Positions 17,239-27,254 of a stretch of DNA of 52,181 bases are shown piece by piece; the stretch's first letter is position 1; the number at the start of each line of letters is the position of its first letter. The translations under genes and the position numbers were made by a program. The stretch is from positions 1-52,181 of the forward strand of contig MU603972.1 of assembly GCA_025201845.1 (NCBI GenBank). Reading direction: 5' to 3'. Source of the stretch: Martensiomyces pterosporus (lineage: Eukaryota > Kickxellomycota > Kickxellomycetes > Kickxellales > Kickxellaceae). The notes beneath the pieces are model-generated. The model searched no databases and was not told where the DNA came from. It saw only the letters and a program-made list of their open reading frames with translations.

Positions 17239-19746
17239 TCAAGCAGCAGGCACCTGGCTGCCGCCCCACTGCATAAAGTAGGCGGCAAACACGCGCTCCA
17301 GCTTTTCAGACTCGCTGATCTTTCCGTCAGCGCCTGTCTTGAAGACGCCAGCAGAGAACCGGCTGCCCAGCGCTGTCAGGAACTGGTCCTGGACTGCGCG
17401 CCGCCCAGACATCAGGTGTGCCTGAGGGATCTTTTTGTCAATGCCTTTGAACTCGTCGCCGCTGGGCTTTGCGTTAACCGCCGATTCGCTGGCCGTGCAG
17501 TCGGACGACGCACCATCAGCCGATGCTGTCTCCGTGCCTGCCAGCCCATCCGCAGCAGCAGGCGTCTCGGGCGCGCTTGCCTCGCCGGCTGTGTTCTCGG
17601 CAGCAGCAGCAGCAGCAGCAGCAGCAGGTGTCTCGGCATCAGATGTGCCTTCGGAAACGGTGAGCCAGGGCATGCGGAGGGCCAGTGAAACAGCCATCTT
17701 GAGCGATCTCATTTCGGTCGACGACGATCTCCACGCCTCCTCCAGCGTCGCATGGTGCTTGAGGCCACCAGCACTGTCCATCAGCGCAAACAGTATCTCC
17801 TTCTCATCCTCTGGCAGGCAGCTATCGGACGCTGCCTCAACCATCAGCCTCTTTGGATGTCCGCGATCCACAGCCGACTTGCCCACGCAGAACCAGTTGA
17901 ACACCGAGACGGGGCCAGGCAGCTCAGGGTCATATGGCCCGACGATCGCGCCAACAAACGGCTCCTCGGAGCTCTCGTTGTCACGGAATAGCGTCTGGTA
18001 CGCCGTCTGGTTTTCAATGTCGATGATAGAGGGGTCGGGGCGGAATGTCGGGTGAGAGTGGTACCACCCAACCACACGCAGCCCAGACTCGCTGATCTGC
18101 TGTCTGACCACAAGCTCGCTCCCAGGGTCCATCTCGACATTGGTGTGTGCCTCTTCTGACTCTAGAGCCATGCAAGGGAATGCCCTGGTCACTGTCAGCA
18201 CCTTTTCCTCGGCATCCCAGCGCCCACCCAGAAGGCCGATGACTTCAGAGAGCATCAAGTGCGCGTGGAAGTCCATCTGCAGCTGTGCGTTTGTGTGCAC
18301 AACGAGTCTGAAGGGCTGGCATCCAACTACTCCTGACAGAGGCTGGCCGGGGAACGGTGTGCACCGCACCATCTGGTGGGGATCGTTGTACTGCAAGGCA
18401 ACGGGGCGTGCGTGGTTGCGCTGGGGGCGGCTCATCGCGTATTTGGTGCGCGCTGGCGACTTTGGGAGCACAGGCGAAGACGCTGCAGCCGGCGTTTTTG
18501 CCTGCTGAGGGGTACGGCTTCCATCGTCCTGTGCTGCCACAGCAGGTGCCTCCCTTGCTGATGGCACCTTCTCAGGAGACTCACCGACGCCGCCTACATC
18601 GGCATCGGGTGCACCAGGTTTGGCAACTGGCACTGCATCCTCCTCTTTCTTCTCCTCGCCACTCGCATCCGGCACAGCGTCGGCAATGGCCTTTTTCTCC
18701 TTAGCAGGCTTTGGAGTCTTTGGAGGCTTTGGGGCTGGCGGATCCAGCTGCATGACGTGCTGAAGGTATGGGCGAGCCGCCGCGCTGTTAGGATCCAGTG
18801 GGCGGCCGGAAAGCGTATACCCCTCACCGGACTCGACAACCTTTGCAGGCAGGGGCACTTTGTCTCTGAACAGTTTGATGAAGTACTTTTGTGCATGCGA
18901 CCTGATAGACTTGGGATCTCTGGTCCCGACATGCTCCGAGATCTGGTTCCACGCTCTGCCGTAGAGCTCCAGCCCCTCATTAAACTTCTGCTCCTCCTCA
19001 TCAGTGTATGCGCCAGAACGATACTGCCCGGGAGCAACAGGCGCCGGAGGCGGCCTCTCCTTCCTCATTACTGCACCCCTGGATTTCTTGGCCTTCCTCT
19101 GCTTCCTTTTGCTTTCGCCGCCATCAGATGTCTCAGTGTCGCTAGATACAGCATCGCTTTTATCCGCCGACCTCGCGTCGTTGCTGGAGCCAAGCGACCG
19201 GCGGGGCTTTGCTTGTGTCTTGCTGCCCTTTGATGCGCGGCGGTGTTTGGCGCTGGGATCCCAGTCGTCATCGGCCTCGCTGCCCGTCGCATAGTCATCA
19301 AAGGCATCGCCATAAGCGCCGCTGTTCCCGTAGTCGTCGTAGTATCCCATGTAGTGGCCGCCAGCGCCGCCGCCATCCTCGGCAAGCAGCTTGGCAATCA
19401 ATGCGCTGCTCAGATCAGCCTCCTCCTGCGCGCTGATCTGCTTGCTCGACTCGCTACCCTCGCCACTATGTTTGTTGTCAGACGAATCCCTCTTACGCTT
19501 GCCGCCTGTGCTGCTCTTAATCCCTCTGGGTGTCTTCTTTTGAGGCGACGGTGCTGCGGGCTTGCCCCGATCCCTGGCGGTGTTTGGGCGCGTCCGCTTC
19601 CTCGGCGGGGTATCACTGGCAGACGCATCGGTGGCTTCAGCGACGGCATGCTCCTCGGCGCTATCCGCTGCATCTGCATGCGACTCCTCATAGAGCGACG
19701 ACAGCGTGTCAGCGGATCTGCGGGTGCTTCGGCGGCGCTCAGTCAT
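17239..19746 (-). CDS. MYSM1-like SANT + JAMM histone H2A deubiquitinase
   Basis: 835-aa protein with a SANT/Myb domain (about 243-290: TDEEEQKFNEGLELYGRAW, SHAQKYF at about 283-289) and a JAMM/MPN+ metalloprotease domain (about 480-620). All zinc and catalytic residues are present: E501 in LSEVIGLL, H563 and H565 in WYHSHPTFRP, and D576. This combination matches MYSM1 (2A-DUB), which removes ubiquitin from histone H2A. I see no SWIRM domain between SANT and MPN, which animal MYSM1 has; that stretch is Lys/Pro/Ala-rich here. The N-terminus has basic, NLS-like KRTRPN and KRKRDSS. An Ala run near 700 comes from a GCA repeat. Nuclear location and H2A as substrate are inferred from the architecture. 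Confidence 0.9.
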   Translation of the reverse strand: MTERRRSTRRSADTLSSLYEESHADAADSAEEHAVAEATDASASDTPPRKRTRPNTARDRGKPAAPSPQKKTPRGIKSSTGGKRKRDSSDNKHSGEGSESSKQISAQEEADLSSALIAKLLAEDGGGAGGHYMGYYDDYGNSGAYGDAFDDYATGSEADDDWDPSAKHRRASKGSKTQAKPRRSLGSSNDARSADKSDAVSSDTETSDGGESKRKQRKAKKSRGAVMRKERPPPAPVAPGQYRSGAYTDEEEQKFNEGLELYGRAWNQISEHVGTRDPKSIRSHAQKYFIKLFRDKVPLPAKVVESGEGYTLSGRPLDPNSAAARPYLQHVMQLDPPAPKPPKTPKPAKEKKAIADAVPDASGEEKKEEDAVPVAKPGAPDADVGGVGESPEKVPSAREAPAVAAQDDGSRTPQQAKTPAAASSPVLPKSPARTKYAMSRPQRNHARPVALQYNDPHQMVRCTPFPGQPLSGVVGCQPFRLVVHTNAQLQMDFHAHLMLSEVIGLLGGRWDAEEKVLTVTRAFPCMALESEEAHTNVEMDPGSELVVRQQISESGLRVVGWYHSHPTFRPDPSIIDIENQTAYQTLFRDNESSEEPFVGAIVGPYDPELPGPVSVFNWFCVGKSAVDRGHPKRLMVEAASDSCLPEDEKEILFALMDSAGGLKHHATLEEAWRSSSTEMRSLKMAVSLALRMPWLTVSEGTSDAETPAAAAAAAAAENTAGEASAPETPAAADGLAGTETASADGASSDCTASESAVNAKPSGDEFKGIDKKIPQAHLMSGRRAVQDQFLTALGSRFSAGVFKTGADGKISESEKLERVFAAYFMQWGGSQVPAA
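17601..17627 (-). repeat. CAG/GCA trinucleotide repeat in MYSM1-like gene
   Basis: Nine uninterrupted CAG units on the plus strand, encoding a poly-Ala run on the coding strand. Pure trinucleotide runs of this kind commonly vary in length between strains. Confidence 0.9.
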
Positions 19747-20833
19747 GGTTCGCGAATTGAAAAAGTAGCTAGCTGTGGCCTAATGTGATAGCAGAAAAAG
19801 AAGCAGGTAGACAGCTGCGCTGTTGAGAAGGAAGGATGAGATCACCCGGCATCCACGCAATGCACGCTTGTTTGTTATTTTCTGTTTCTGTTTCTGTAGG
19901 ACACGCGTGGATGGATAGACGCGGCGGGCGTTTCGCGTTTCGCGAGCCGGCATTTTAATCGTTCATTTGGGTACCTCTCCTGCTTCCTACGAATGCATAG
20001 AGGCTGCGAATTTGCAAAACACGAATAGCAGCGTGTCCAAGCGGTGGAAATTCTGTGCCTGCTGAGCAAGAAGTGCGCGCAATTGCGCCTGATACGCTGG
20101 CAGACGCACAGATTGTGCTATCCGCAACTGACAACAGAATGCGATACTGGCTCGAGGCAAGTATGTGTGCGTAGATTGTGCGCTTGCTGCGTCCGCCTAT
20201 CCCAATAATCTTCCTTCCGCTCATGCTGCGAGAAGCAGGCTGCTTACCTGGGTGCGACGGAGCCAGATTACGATAAAGATGGGCGAGCAAAGGGTGGATA
20301 TGTAACTCTGTTGCCAATACAGAAGGCGCAATTGCTGGTGTGCTGTAAATAGAGCGAATGGTGTTTTATTCTCCTGCTGTATTATAGCGATGAGGCGGTG
20401 CGCTGTGCGCTGATGACGATGACAGCGGCGACACAGCCTGGCTCCGGGGGAGCTGTTGCGTCTGTTGACCCGAAATTTTTTATTTGCAAACAATCCTGAT
20501 CTATTCTCTGTGCCTTTTGGCTGTGCTGTGGCTTGTGCACTATTCTTTTCGGCATGCACATTGTCCCTGCCGCTGTGCGTGGAGCACTTGGGTCGCCTAG
20601 AGTAGAGAGCTGAACGATCGGGGTCGCTCAGAGTAATCTCCTTGCCGCAGGCCAAGCCAGCTTAAATGTATAGGATGGGCCGAACTGGCTGTTCATTTTG
20701 AGTGGAGGGGCACGAATTAGCGAGTGTAAAGGAAAGAAAACCGAGCAAAGGACGCGCGCGCACTTGTAAGAGCAGAAAGAAAGGAGACATTTTGGAAGCG
20801 GTCTAGACGCCTTGGAGGGAGCACACCGCAGGC
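19747..20833. other. Non-coding gap with palindrome and TTTCTG repeat
   Basis: About 1.1 kb without a supportable gene, between the MYSM1-like start and the CCDC47 stop. It contains TTTCTG repeated three times and ending TAGG (19878-19900), a perfect 12-bp palindrome GCGCAATTGCGC (20077-20088) and ACGCGT at 19903-19908, 157 bp upstream of the MYSM1-like ATG. The segment near 20036, GTCCAAGCGG, resembles the start of tRNA-Ser/Leu genes, but no B box follows. Confidence 0.45.
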
Positions 20834-22107
20834 TTACCTGATGCGGCGAACGCGCTTGCCCTGCTCCTTCTTGAGCTGCCTCTTCCGGTCCTTCTCCTCC
20901 CACTTGCGGCGCTGCTCGGGTGACATACGCTCAACCTCCTCGAGCTCCAGACGGCGCTTCTCAGCCAGCGTCTTTGCCAGCACATCCTGTCTGTCCTGCT
21001 CGGCCATGCGAGCAAACTCCTTGTACGCCTCGTCGCGAGCCTTGCTCAGCTTCCTCACAGACTCTGGGCGCAAAGCGATGGCCTCTGGAATGTAGTCAAC
21101 CAGGTAGAACACGAACTCGAGGGTCTCCTTGAACTTTTTGATCCCCTCGTCATCGGCATTGGGCAGGCGGATGACAGCAAGGAGCTTCTTCTCGCGCTTG
21201 AAGTCGTGGGACTCGGGCTTGACCTCTGGGCTGTCCGTGACATAGAGCTCCTCCAGCAGGGCCTTCTCGTCCGCCAAAATCTCCTCCAGACCCGAAGCCA
21301 GGAGCTGGGCAGTGGCATCGGCGTTCTCGCTGCACAAAGCCACCTTTGGCGAGATCTTGTCGTTGCCCACGGCCTTGGTGAACGTTGAAATGTCGTAGCG
21401 GTCGCGGTTGACAGCCTTGGAGCGCTTGCGGGGGATGGCCGCGAACACAAACCCGCTAAACTCATCGTCGTTCAGAGTGACCTCAACCTCGACCTTCTCC
21501 TGGTTGTTGGCAGCCAGATCGTTGGCAATGGCGATGACGTCCTGGCGCGCCTTGAGCTGGATGTGCCCCTGGACAAACTTGCAGTGCCGGCGTCCGCTGG
21601 CATAGAACAGCATGTCGGCGGGACTGTCCCACTCGAGGACCTTCTTTCCGTCGCCAACGAGGCTAAAGTTGGCCTTGAGAACCTCGGCGATCGGCTTCTC
21701 CCACGTCTTTACCAGATCGTTGTTCTTCCCGGTGCCATAGAAATAGTTGGCAACCAAGCTGATGATCACGGTAAGCAGCACAACCTCGGTTTTGTAGTTG
21801 GCAAAGGTCAGCTCGGGAGTGGCCACTATATCACACAGAAGACAAAGGCAAGCGGTACTATGCAGCATTTAAGGCGGCTGGAAGCGATATGCGGCTACAG
21901 AGCCAGGTTCAAGTAGGTGCGGGAACACATTCCACCTGCTGCTACACGCGGTGGGTTCTTACATTGGTTGCTGGCGGCAACAGGCGTCTCGGTGGTGGGA
22001 GGCGGAACCTCGCCAGCTACATCCTCGAGCTCATCGGCGACAGCTTTGGCGGCGAGCAGAGCGATGCAGGAAAGCGCAATGAGAGAGAGCTTGACAAAGC
22101 GAGGCAT
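20834..22107 (-). CDS. CCDC47 homologue, ER multipass-translocon PAT subunit
   Basis: ER membrane protein of the CCDC47 (DUF1682) family, part of the PAT complex that helps multipass proteins fold at the translocon. Exons 22107-21963 and 21825-20834 give 378 aa. Exon 1 encodes a signal peptide (MPRFVKLSLIALSCIALL, cleavage near AVADE) and a short acidic/Pro lumenal stretch. The intron (137 nt, GTAAG...ATATAG) joins as SNQ-LATPELTF. Then comes one transmembrane helix (about VVLLTVIISLVANYFYGT), the DUF1682 cytosolic domain (DMLFYASGRRHCKFVQGHI, NRDRYDISTFTK) and a Lys/Arg/Glu-rich helical tail ending RVRRIR, the ribosome-contacting part in animals. The acidic lumenal region is much shorter than in human CCDC47 (about 480 aa). 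The stop TAA overlaps a donor-like AGGTAAG. Confidence 0.93.
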
Positions 22108-22814
22108 CTCGTCCGTTATCAATTATATGTAATTACAGGTATATGAAATAAAAGAAAATAGGAGCAGGAGCCGGACAGATGAGGAGAGTGGGAGAGAAAG
22201 GCGATAGCGGCGGGCTTGAGCGCTGCCTCTGATTGACCAGCAAGCTGGGACGGAAGGGCAGAGCGGGTAGCTTGTTGTGCGCCAGCCTGTTGGCTGCCGA
22301 CAGCGCATCACCTGCCCATCTGGGCGGAACTCCTGACGAGACCCACTGTGCTCCTTCAGCAGAAAGCGCAGGGGCCATCGGTGCTGCTACTGTTCTTCCT
22401 CGCCAGCCCAAGACACAAAAGTGAGACTCTAGGGCCATTTTAAAGCAGAAAACACAGCCGGCCGCACAGCACACGCATTATTGTCGAGATAGGCTTCTGC
22501 GTTGCGGCTGCTGCTTATTTGCATCTCCTGCCTCTTGCAATTTCCACATCCACCCAACAAGTAGCGCTACCTTGTACCTCCAAGGACTGGGGGAAATATA
22601 ACAGGTACGCAGCAAAAGCACTGGTTTTGTCCGCGTCTGCTCGCTTTCCCGCCCTCTTCGCCTTGCTCTTTCTTAGCTCTTCGCTAGCTTTGCATTCGTC
22701 GCCCACACCGTGCTTTTTCTGGCTCTAGGCCGTATGCTTATTGGCACCACGCCCTTTCTGCGCATAAACCCACATATATCCACTGCCACGTAGACCGGGC
22801 TTGCAAACCATAGA
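22108..22814. other. Divergent promoter, CCDC47 / PIK1
   Basis: A 707-bp head-to-head intergenic region. The PIK1 side has a pyrimidine-rich stretch (about 22625-22730) before the ATG. No gene or RNA is supported. Confidence 0.4.
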
Positions 22815-25800
22815 ATGACTCTGAATCGAGAGCAAATTCAGGCAGGCGATCAAACAAACGATGCCGGCGCAGACAGCGACCGGAGCGGCAGCACTACAGA
22901 AGGCTCGCCAGCAGCGGCGGGTGCGGGCGAAGGAAGAGCCAGCACCTCGCGGCAGAGCACGGCGGTTGAGCACACAACAAATTCGTCGCTTCTCCTGCGA
23001 CTGTTTACATCACAGTTCTTTGACTCGTGGCTGGCTGTCAGCTACCTCTTCCGCTACCCGCAGATTGTCGGCGTCCAGCACTATCTGTGCAACGAGCTGC
23101 GCAAGTTTCCTCTTGATGAGCTGGAGTTTTTCCTCCCGCAGCTGGTGCACTTGCTGATTACGCGACCCAACGAGTCCACGGCTGTTGAATCGCTGCTCCT
23201 GGACATCTCGCTGCGGTCGTCGCATATAGCCATGCTTCTGTATTGGTACTTGCAGGCATATCTGTCCGATCTAGCACCCAATCCGCGGACTGCCTCCTTC
23301 AGGCATTGCCAGAGGATATTTAATCAAATGCAGGAGCTTCTGTTTACGGACATATCGCCGGAGCTTATAATCGACGCGCCCGAGCCTGCGCAGTACGCAT
23401 ATCTGCATGCGATGGAGAACGGCGCATCGAGCATCCCGCGCCCGGGCCCCTTTGCTAGCTTGGCAGCCCGCTTCAAGGCGATGTTCCGACTCACACCACA
23501 AATCCGCGAAAACTCGCTAGCTGCGATGGTCGGAATCAGCACCTCGCTTTCGTCCATCGGTGCGCCGTCTTTGGCACCCACCATGGGGTGGATGGCTATT
23601 GCACAGGGTCAGCGCGCCAAAATCCCCGAGCGACTGGACGACGATGAACCCGATCTTCCGCCCCAGCACAACTTGCTGGCCGGCAAGACTAGAAGCACGC
23701 CCTCCTCGACGATTAGCAGGTCGGCGTCGATGACTAGGGGCAGGCCGAGCGAGAAGGCGGCCTTCAAGAAGAATATGAGCGAGGACCCTGAGCAGCTGCG
23801 CAAGGCATACACGGCAAGCACCACGCCGTCTGCTGGAATTGCTGTCAATCGCAGCGTCAGGGCCATCGAGAGCGAAACTGCCACGCGTATGTCGTCCAGC
23901 CAGCCCACCAGGCTGTCGCTCGGCAGCCACATGGGCGCCAAGTCTGGTGCTGAGGCAGATGCAAACAGCACGTGCGGCGATGCAGATGCCCTGTTGGCGG
24001 ATGTCGATCCAGACAACAGCTGCAGCGCATCTCCCTCGGGTGGCGGAGTCGAGGAACCGGGGCTTGGCTCGAATGCCAGCTCTGGACCTGCTCAGCGGAA
24101 GGAAACTGGCCCTGCTATTACTGCTCCGACGCTGCGTGATATGGTTGGCAGCAGGTCGCCCACACCCGTTGGGCGTGACTCCACAGACTCATGCCACACG
24201 GTAGCAGTCATGGAGACGCTGGAGCGCACGCGGTCGGTGGAGGCACGTCCTGGCGATTCGGCAGCCAGCCAGGACAAGAAAAACGTCCTCCCGCGGAAGC
24301 AGTACCTGGACAAGGCCACGAAGCAATTCCAGCGCAATGCCAAGCAATTGGATCGCCGAATGAGCCGTCCTTGGGACAGTGCCAAAAGCGCCACCGCCAA
24401 TGGCTATCTATCGGCCGCTAATGCTGCCCAGGACTTTGCAGGCGGCAGGACGAAGGCGACATGCGAGGAGAAAGCCGTGGCCATGCACGATACACTGGCC
24501 GACATGGCCGCGTACATGGAGAAGGAGCGCCGCAAGCTCGAGCGCCGGACTGGGTACTTTAGCGCTGAGATCAGGTTTATGACCGCCCTGATGGACATCT
24601 CCCAGCGTGTGTGTGCAGTGCCCAAGGCTGGGCGGCAGCAATTTCTGAAGGCCGAGCTTACCCTGCTCAACCACTCGCTGGATAAAAACACCTGCATTCC
24701 GCTTTGGTGCCCCGACTCGGACGGATCCCATCACCACCGCATCGTGCGCATACCGACTGAGGACACTGTGGTGTTGAATTCAGCTGAGAGGGCGCCGTAC
24801 CTCCTGACACTAGAGGTTTTGGAGCCCGACATGGCTGATCACCCGGAGAGCTTGAAGTCGGCATCTACCGTGGCTGACGGCCCTGGGCTGATAGCTGCCG
24901 ATGCCACGAGCCTTTCGGATGCTGGCAGTGTGCTGCAGCAGGAGCCAACGGCTCAGCTGGGTGAGGAGCCTGTTGAAGAGAAGCCAGCTAAGGCGGCGGC
25001 CAATCTATCGGTTGAGCCAAGTGCCTCAAAGACTAACAGTGCGGTCGACCGCCGCGCGTCTGCACCATCAGCAACTGCTCCCGCACCTACTTCGGCTGCG
25101 ACGCCTATTCAGGATGTGGATGAGGAGCTGATGGCAGAGGTATTTGGAGACCTTGATAATGTTACAGATGTGCCCGTTAGCCCGCTGGCTCCGATATCCA
25201 ACCGCCGGCGAACTGGTGGATATAGCGTGAATGAAAAGGGCAAGGGTAAAAGCAAGGGCAAGGGCAAGGGCAAGGCCACTCAAGGCGGCAACCATAGCGG
25301 TAGGCCAAACAACGCACCGCAGTCGCCGCACAAGCATATCCACGGCCACCGCCAGATCTCTGACCCTCACCCGGGGGTCCCCGTGCGCGGCAGCAAACAC
25401 GATGGCACTAGCGATGCACCTCTGCAAGGCCGTTCTCCCGCACAAGACAAGCACAGACCACTGCCTATCTCTGTACCGCCAGGTGGCAGCAGCGTGGCTC
25501 GTGCTCCTGTTAGCCAGGAGGAGATCAGGGCACGCATGCGCACGGCGTCCGTGCTGCTTGCGCAGCTTGCGCGGCAGCAAAAGGCACTGGGCATCAAGGT
25601 TGCTAACCTTGTTGTGCCCCGCGCGCAGAGCGGAGCATCTAGCGACGGAACAAAGGCCGGCGGCGAAAGCACAGATACGATCAAGCGCCGGAGCAAGCTG
25701 GGCAATGCCACCAGCCAGGCGCTGGCGATGGAGGAGATCCGCGAGAAGCTGATCCACGAAATGATGCAGCTCGAGGAGCTTCGACTCAAGCAGCCGGGCA

Positions 25801-26801
25801 TCAGCAGCGTCCCCAACTCGGCAACCACCCAGGACACTGGGGCCGACGGCGCAGTCGACAGCGACATCGACTTGCATGCAGTCGAGTACAAGGACGACCC
25901 CAGCGCAAAGGTGCTGAAGGAGGACTGGGAATCGAAGAAGGCTCGCATCCGCAGGGCGTCGCCGTATGGCCGGCACAAAAACTGGAACCTGCTGTCGGTT
26001 ATCGTCAAGGAGGGTGCCGACCTGCGGCAAGAGCAGCTGGCGCTGCAGCTGATCCGCGAGATGCAGAGGATCTGGCAGCGCGAGCAGATCAATGTCTTTG
26101 TTCAGTACTACCGCATCATGGTCACGGGCGAGGGATGCGGGCTGATGGAGACCATCACAAACACCGTCTCCGTGCACTCGATCAAGAAGGAGTTCTACTC
26201 GCGCAACCCGGACTACGTCGGCCCGCCGTACACGCTGTACAACTACTTTGTCACCTCGTATGGCACCCCAGACACCGACCGGTTCCGTGAGGCACAGGAC
26301 AACTTCATGCGCAGCCTGGTGTCGTACTCGCTGATCACGTATATTCTGCAGATCAGGGACCGCCACAACGGAAACATTCTTCTGGACACTGCGGGCCACA
26401 TTATCCACATCGACTTTGGCTTTATGCTGTCGAACTCGCCTGGGTCTGTGGGGTTCGAGCAGGCGCCGTTCAAGTTCCCGATGGAGTACGTGGACATCTT
26501 GGGCGGGCGCGAGGGCGCCAAGTTTGCAGAGTTCCGTGATCTTCTTGTCAAGGCATTCCTTGGTCTGCGCAAGTATGCGGACAACATCTGCCTGCTTGTC
26601 GAGATGATGATCAAGGACTCGCCCCTGCCATGCCTCAACGGCGGTGCATCCACGGTGGCGGCCCTGAGAGACAGGTTCCATCTGGTCCTTTCGGAGCAGC
26701 AGGCGGAGGAGCTTGTCAATGGCCTGCTGCTCAGCAGCTGCGACAACGTCACCATGCGCATGTACGATGCGTTCCAGTACTATTCGAATGGAATTTTGTA
26801 G
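22815..26801 (+). CDS. PIK1: Phosphatidylinositol 4-kinase beta (Pik1)
   Basis: Type III PI 4-kinase that makes PI4P at the Golgi for secretion. 1,328 aa, intronless. Residues about 55-160 form the N-terminal helical lipid-kinase-unique region (FFDSWLAVSYLFRYPQIVG, LRKFPLDELEFFLPQLVHLL), near where the Frq1/NCS-1 partner binds yeast Pik1. A long Ser/Thr/Ala-rich disordered middle (about 230-1020) follows, with a Gly-Lys block at about 810-824 (KGKGKSKGKGKGK) that may be a nuclear-import signal; yeast Pik1 shuttles to the nucleus. The catalytic domain at about 1035-1328 has DLRQEQLALQLI, RDRHNGNILLD (D1182) and HIDFGFML (D1200). The middle region is longer than in yeast Pik1 (1,066 aa in total, from memory). 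Confidence 0.96.
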   Translation: MTLNREQIQAGDQTNDAGADSDRSGSTTEGSPAAAGAGEGRASTSRQSTAVEHTTNSSLLLRLFTSQFFDSWLAVSYLFRYPQIVGVQHYLCNELRKFPLDELEFFLPQLVHLLITRPNESTAVESLLLDISLRSSHIAMLLYWYLQAYLSDLAPNPRTASFRHCQRIFNQMQELLFTDISPELIIDAPEPAQYAYLHAMENGASSIPRPGPFASLAARFKAMFRLTPQIRENSLAAMVGISTSLSSIGAPSLAPTMGWMAIAQGQRAKIPERLDDDEPDLPPQHNLLAGKTRSTPSSTISRSASMTRGRPSEKAAFKKNMSEDPEQLRKAYTASTTPSAGIAVNRSVRAIESETATRMSSSQPTRLSLGSHMGAKSGAEADANSTCGDADALLADVDPDNSCSASPSGGGVEEPGLGSNASSGPAQRKETGPAITAPTLRDMVGSRSPTPVGRDSTDSCHTVAVMETLERTRSVEARPGDSAASQDKKNVLPRKQYLDKATKQFQRNAKQLDRRMSRPWDSAKSATANGYLSAANAAQDFAGGRTKATCEEKAVAMHDTLADMAAYMEKERRKLERRTGYFSAEIRFMTALMDISQRVCAVPKAGRQQFLKAELTLLNHSLDKNTCIPLWCPDSDGSHHHRIVRIPTEDTVVLNSAERAPYLLTLEVLEPDMADHPESLKSASTVADGPGLIAADATSLSDAGSVLQQEPTAQLGEEPVEEKPAKAAANLSVEPSASKTNSAVDRRASAPSATAPAPTSAATPIQDVDEELMAEVFGDLDNVTDVPVSPLAPISNRRRTGGYSVNEKGKGKSKGKGKGKATQGGNHSGRPNNAPQSPHKHIHGHRQISDPHPGVPVRGSKHDGTSDAPLQGRSPAQDKHRPLPISVPPGGSSVARAPVSQEEIRARMRTASVLLAQLARQQKALGIKVANLVVPRAQSGASSDGTKAGGESTDTIKRRSKLGNATSQALAMEEIREKLIHEMMQLEELRLKQPGISSVPNSATTQDTGADGAVDSDIDLHAVEYKDDPSAKVLKEDWESKKARIRRASPYGRHKNWNLLSVIVKEGADLRQEQLALQLIREMQRIWQREQINVFVQYYRIMVTGEGCGLMETITNTVSVHSIKKEFYSRNPDYVGPPYTLYNYFVTSYGTPDTDRFREAQDNFMRSLVSYSLITYILQIRDRHNGNILLDTAGHIIHIDFGFMLSNSPGSVGFEQAPFKFPMEYVDILGGREGAKFAEFRDLLVKAFLGLRKYADNICLLVEMMIKDSPLPCLNGGASTVAALRDRFHLVLSEQQAEELVNGLLLSSCDNVTMRMYDAFQYYSNGIL

Positions 26802-27254
26802 TGGCTGTTCTAGCTCTTCATGCGCCCCAATACCAGCTGCACCTCAACTGTGAATGCGTGCGGCAGGAAAAACGTGTGCCAACCAGCTCGTGCACGGTTT
26901 TCAACGAGAGGGGGCGCCTGCATTTCTGCTCCGCCCGATTGCGTGGCAGACGCTCTTTCGATCTACCGCGCGCTGCGGCTCGGCCGTGTTGAGTCGTTGG
27001 GGGGAGGGAGCCTGGATCGATCCCTAACCCGCACGGCTGCAGAGTAAACACAAGGGCTGCCTGGCTTGCTGTCTGGCAGCAGGAATCAGGTAGAACAAGC
27101 AGAAAAATTTTCATAGCAGCAGGCAGCAGAGCCCCCGATGCTTTTGCAAGGCGTCGGGGTGTTTTTCTTGTTTTCGGAGCGCTTCTCTTCCACACTCCTC
27201 TTCTGTTCTGCACTTTTTGGCTAATTAGCTTCATCTCCACAAGCACCGCACAGA
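26802..27254. other. EFB1 promoter region
   Basis: A 453-bp region between PIK1 and EFB1. It contains CCCTAACCC (27022-27030), similar to the AACCCTAA elements of translation-gene promoters, and GAAAAATTTTCA (27102-27113), a good match to the yeast RRPE element. A pyrimidine-rich leader (27180-27240) precedes the ATG. These assignments rest on motif resemblance only. Confidence 0.45.
27102..27113. promoter_or_regulatory. RRPE-like AAAAATTTT element upstream of EFB1
   Basis: GAAAAATTTTCA lies about 140 bp upstream of the EFB1 start. In yeast the RRPE motif (TGAAAAATTTT, bound by Stb3) marks ribosome-biogenesis genes. Related AAATTTT-TCTGC strings also occur upstream of RPL7 (2421-2432, 2456-2462). 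Confidence 0.35.

Noticed and set aside
20036..20100. tRNA-like start (GTCCAAGCGG)
   Set aside because: It resembles the A box of tRNA-Ser/Leu, but no B box (GGTTCGAnnCC) or acceptor stem pairing follows.
25068..26681. 537-codon open frame antisense to PIK1
   Set aside because: It overlaps the conserved Pik1 catalytic domain on the other strand and its translation has no recognisable motif.
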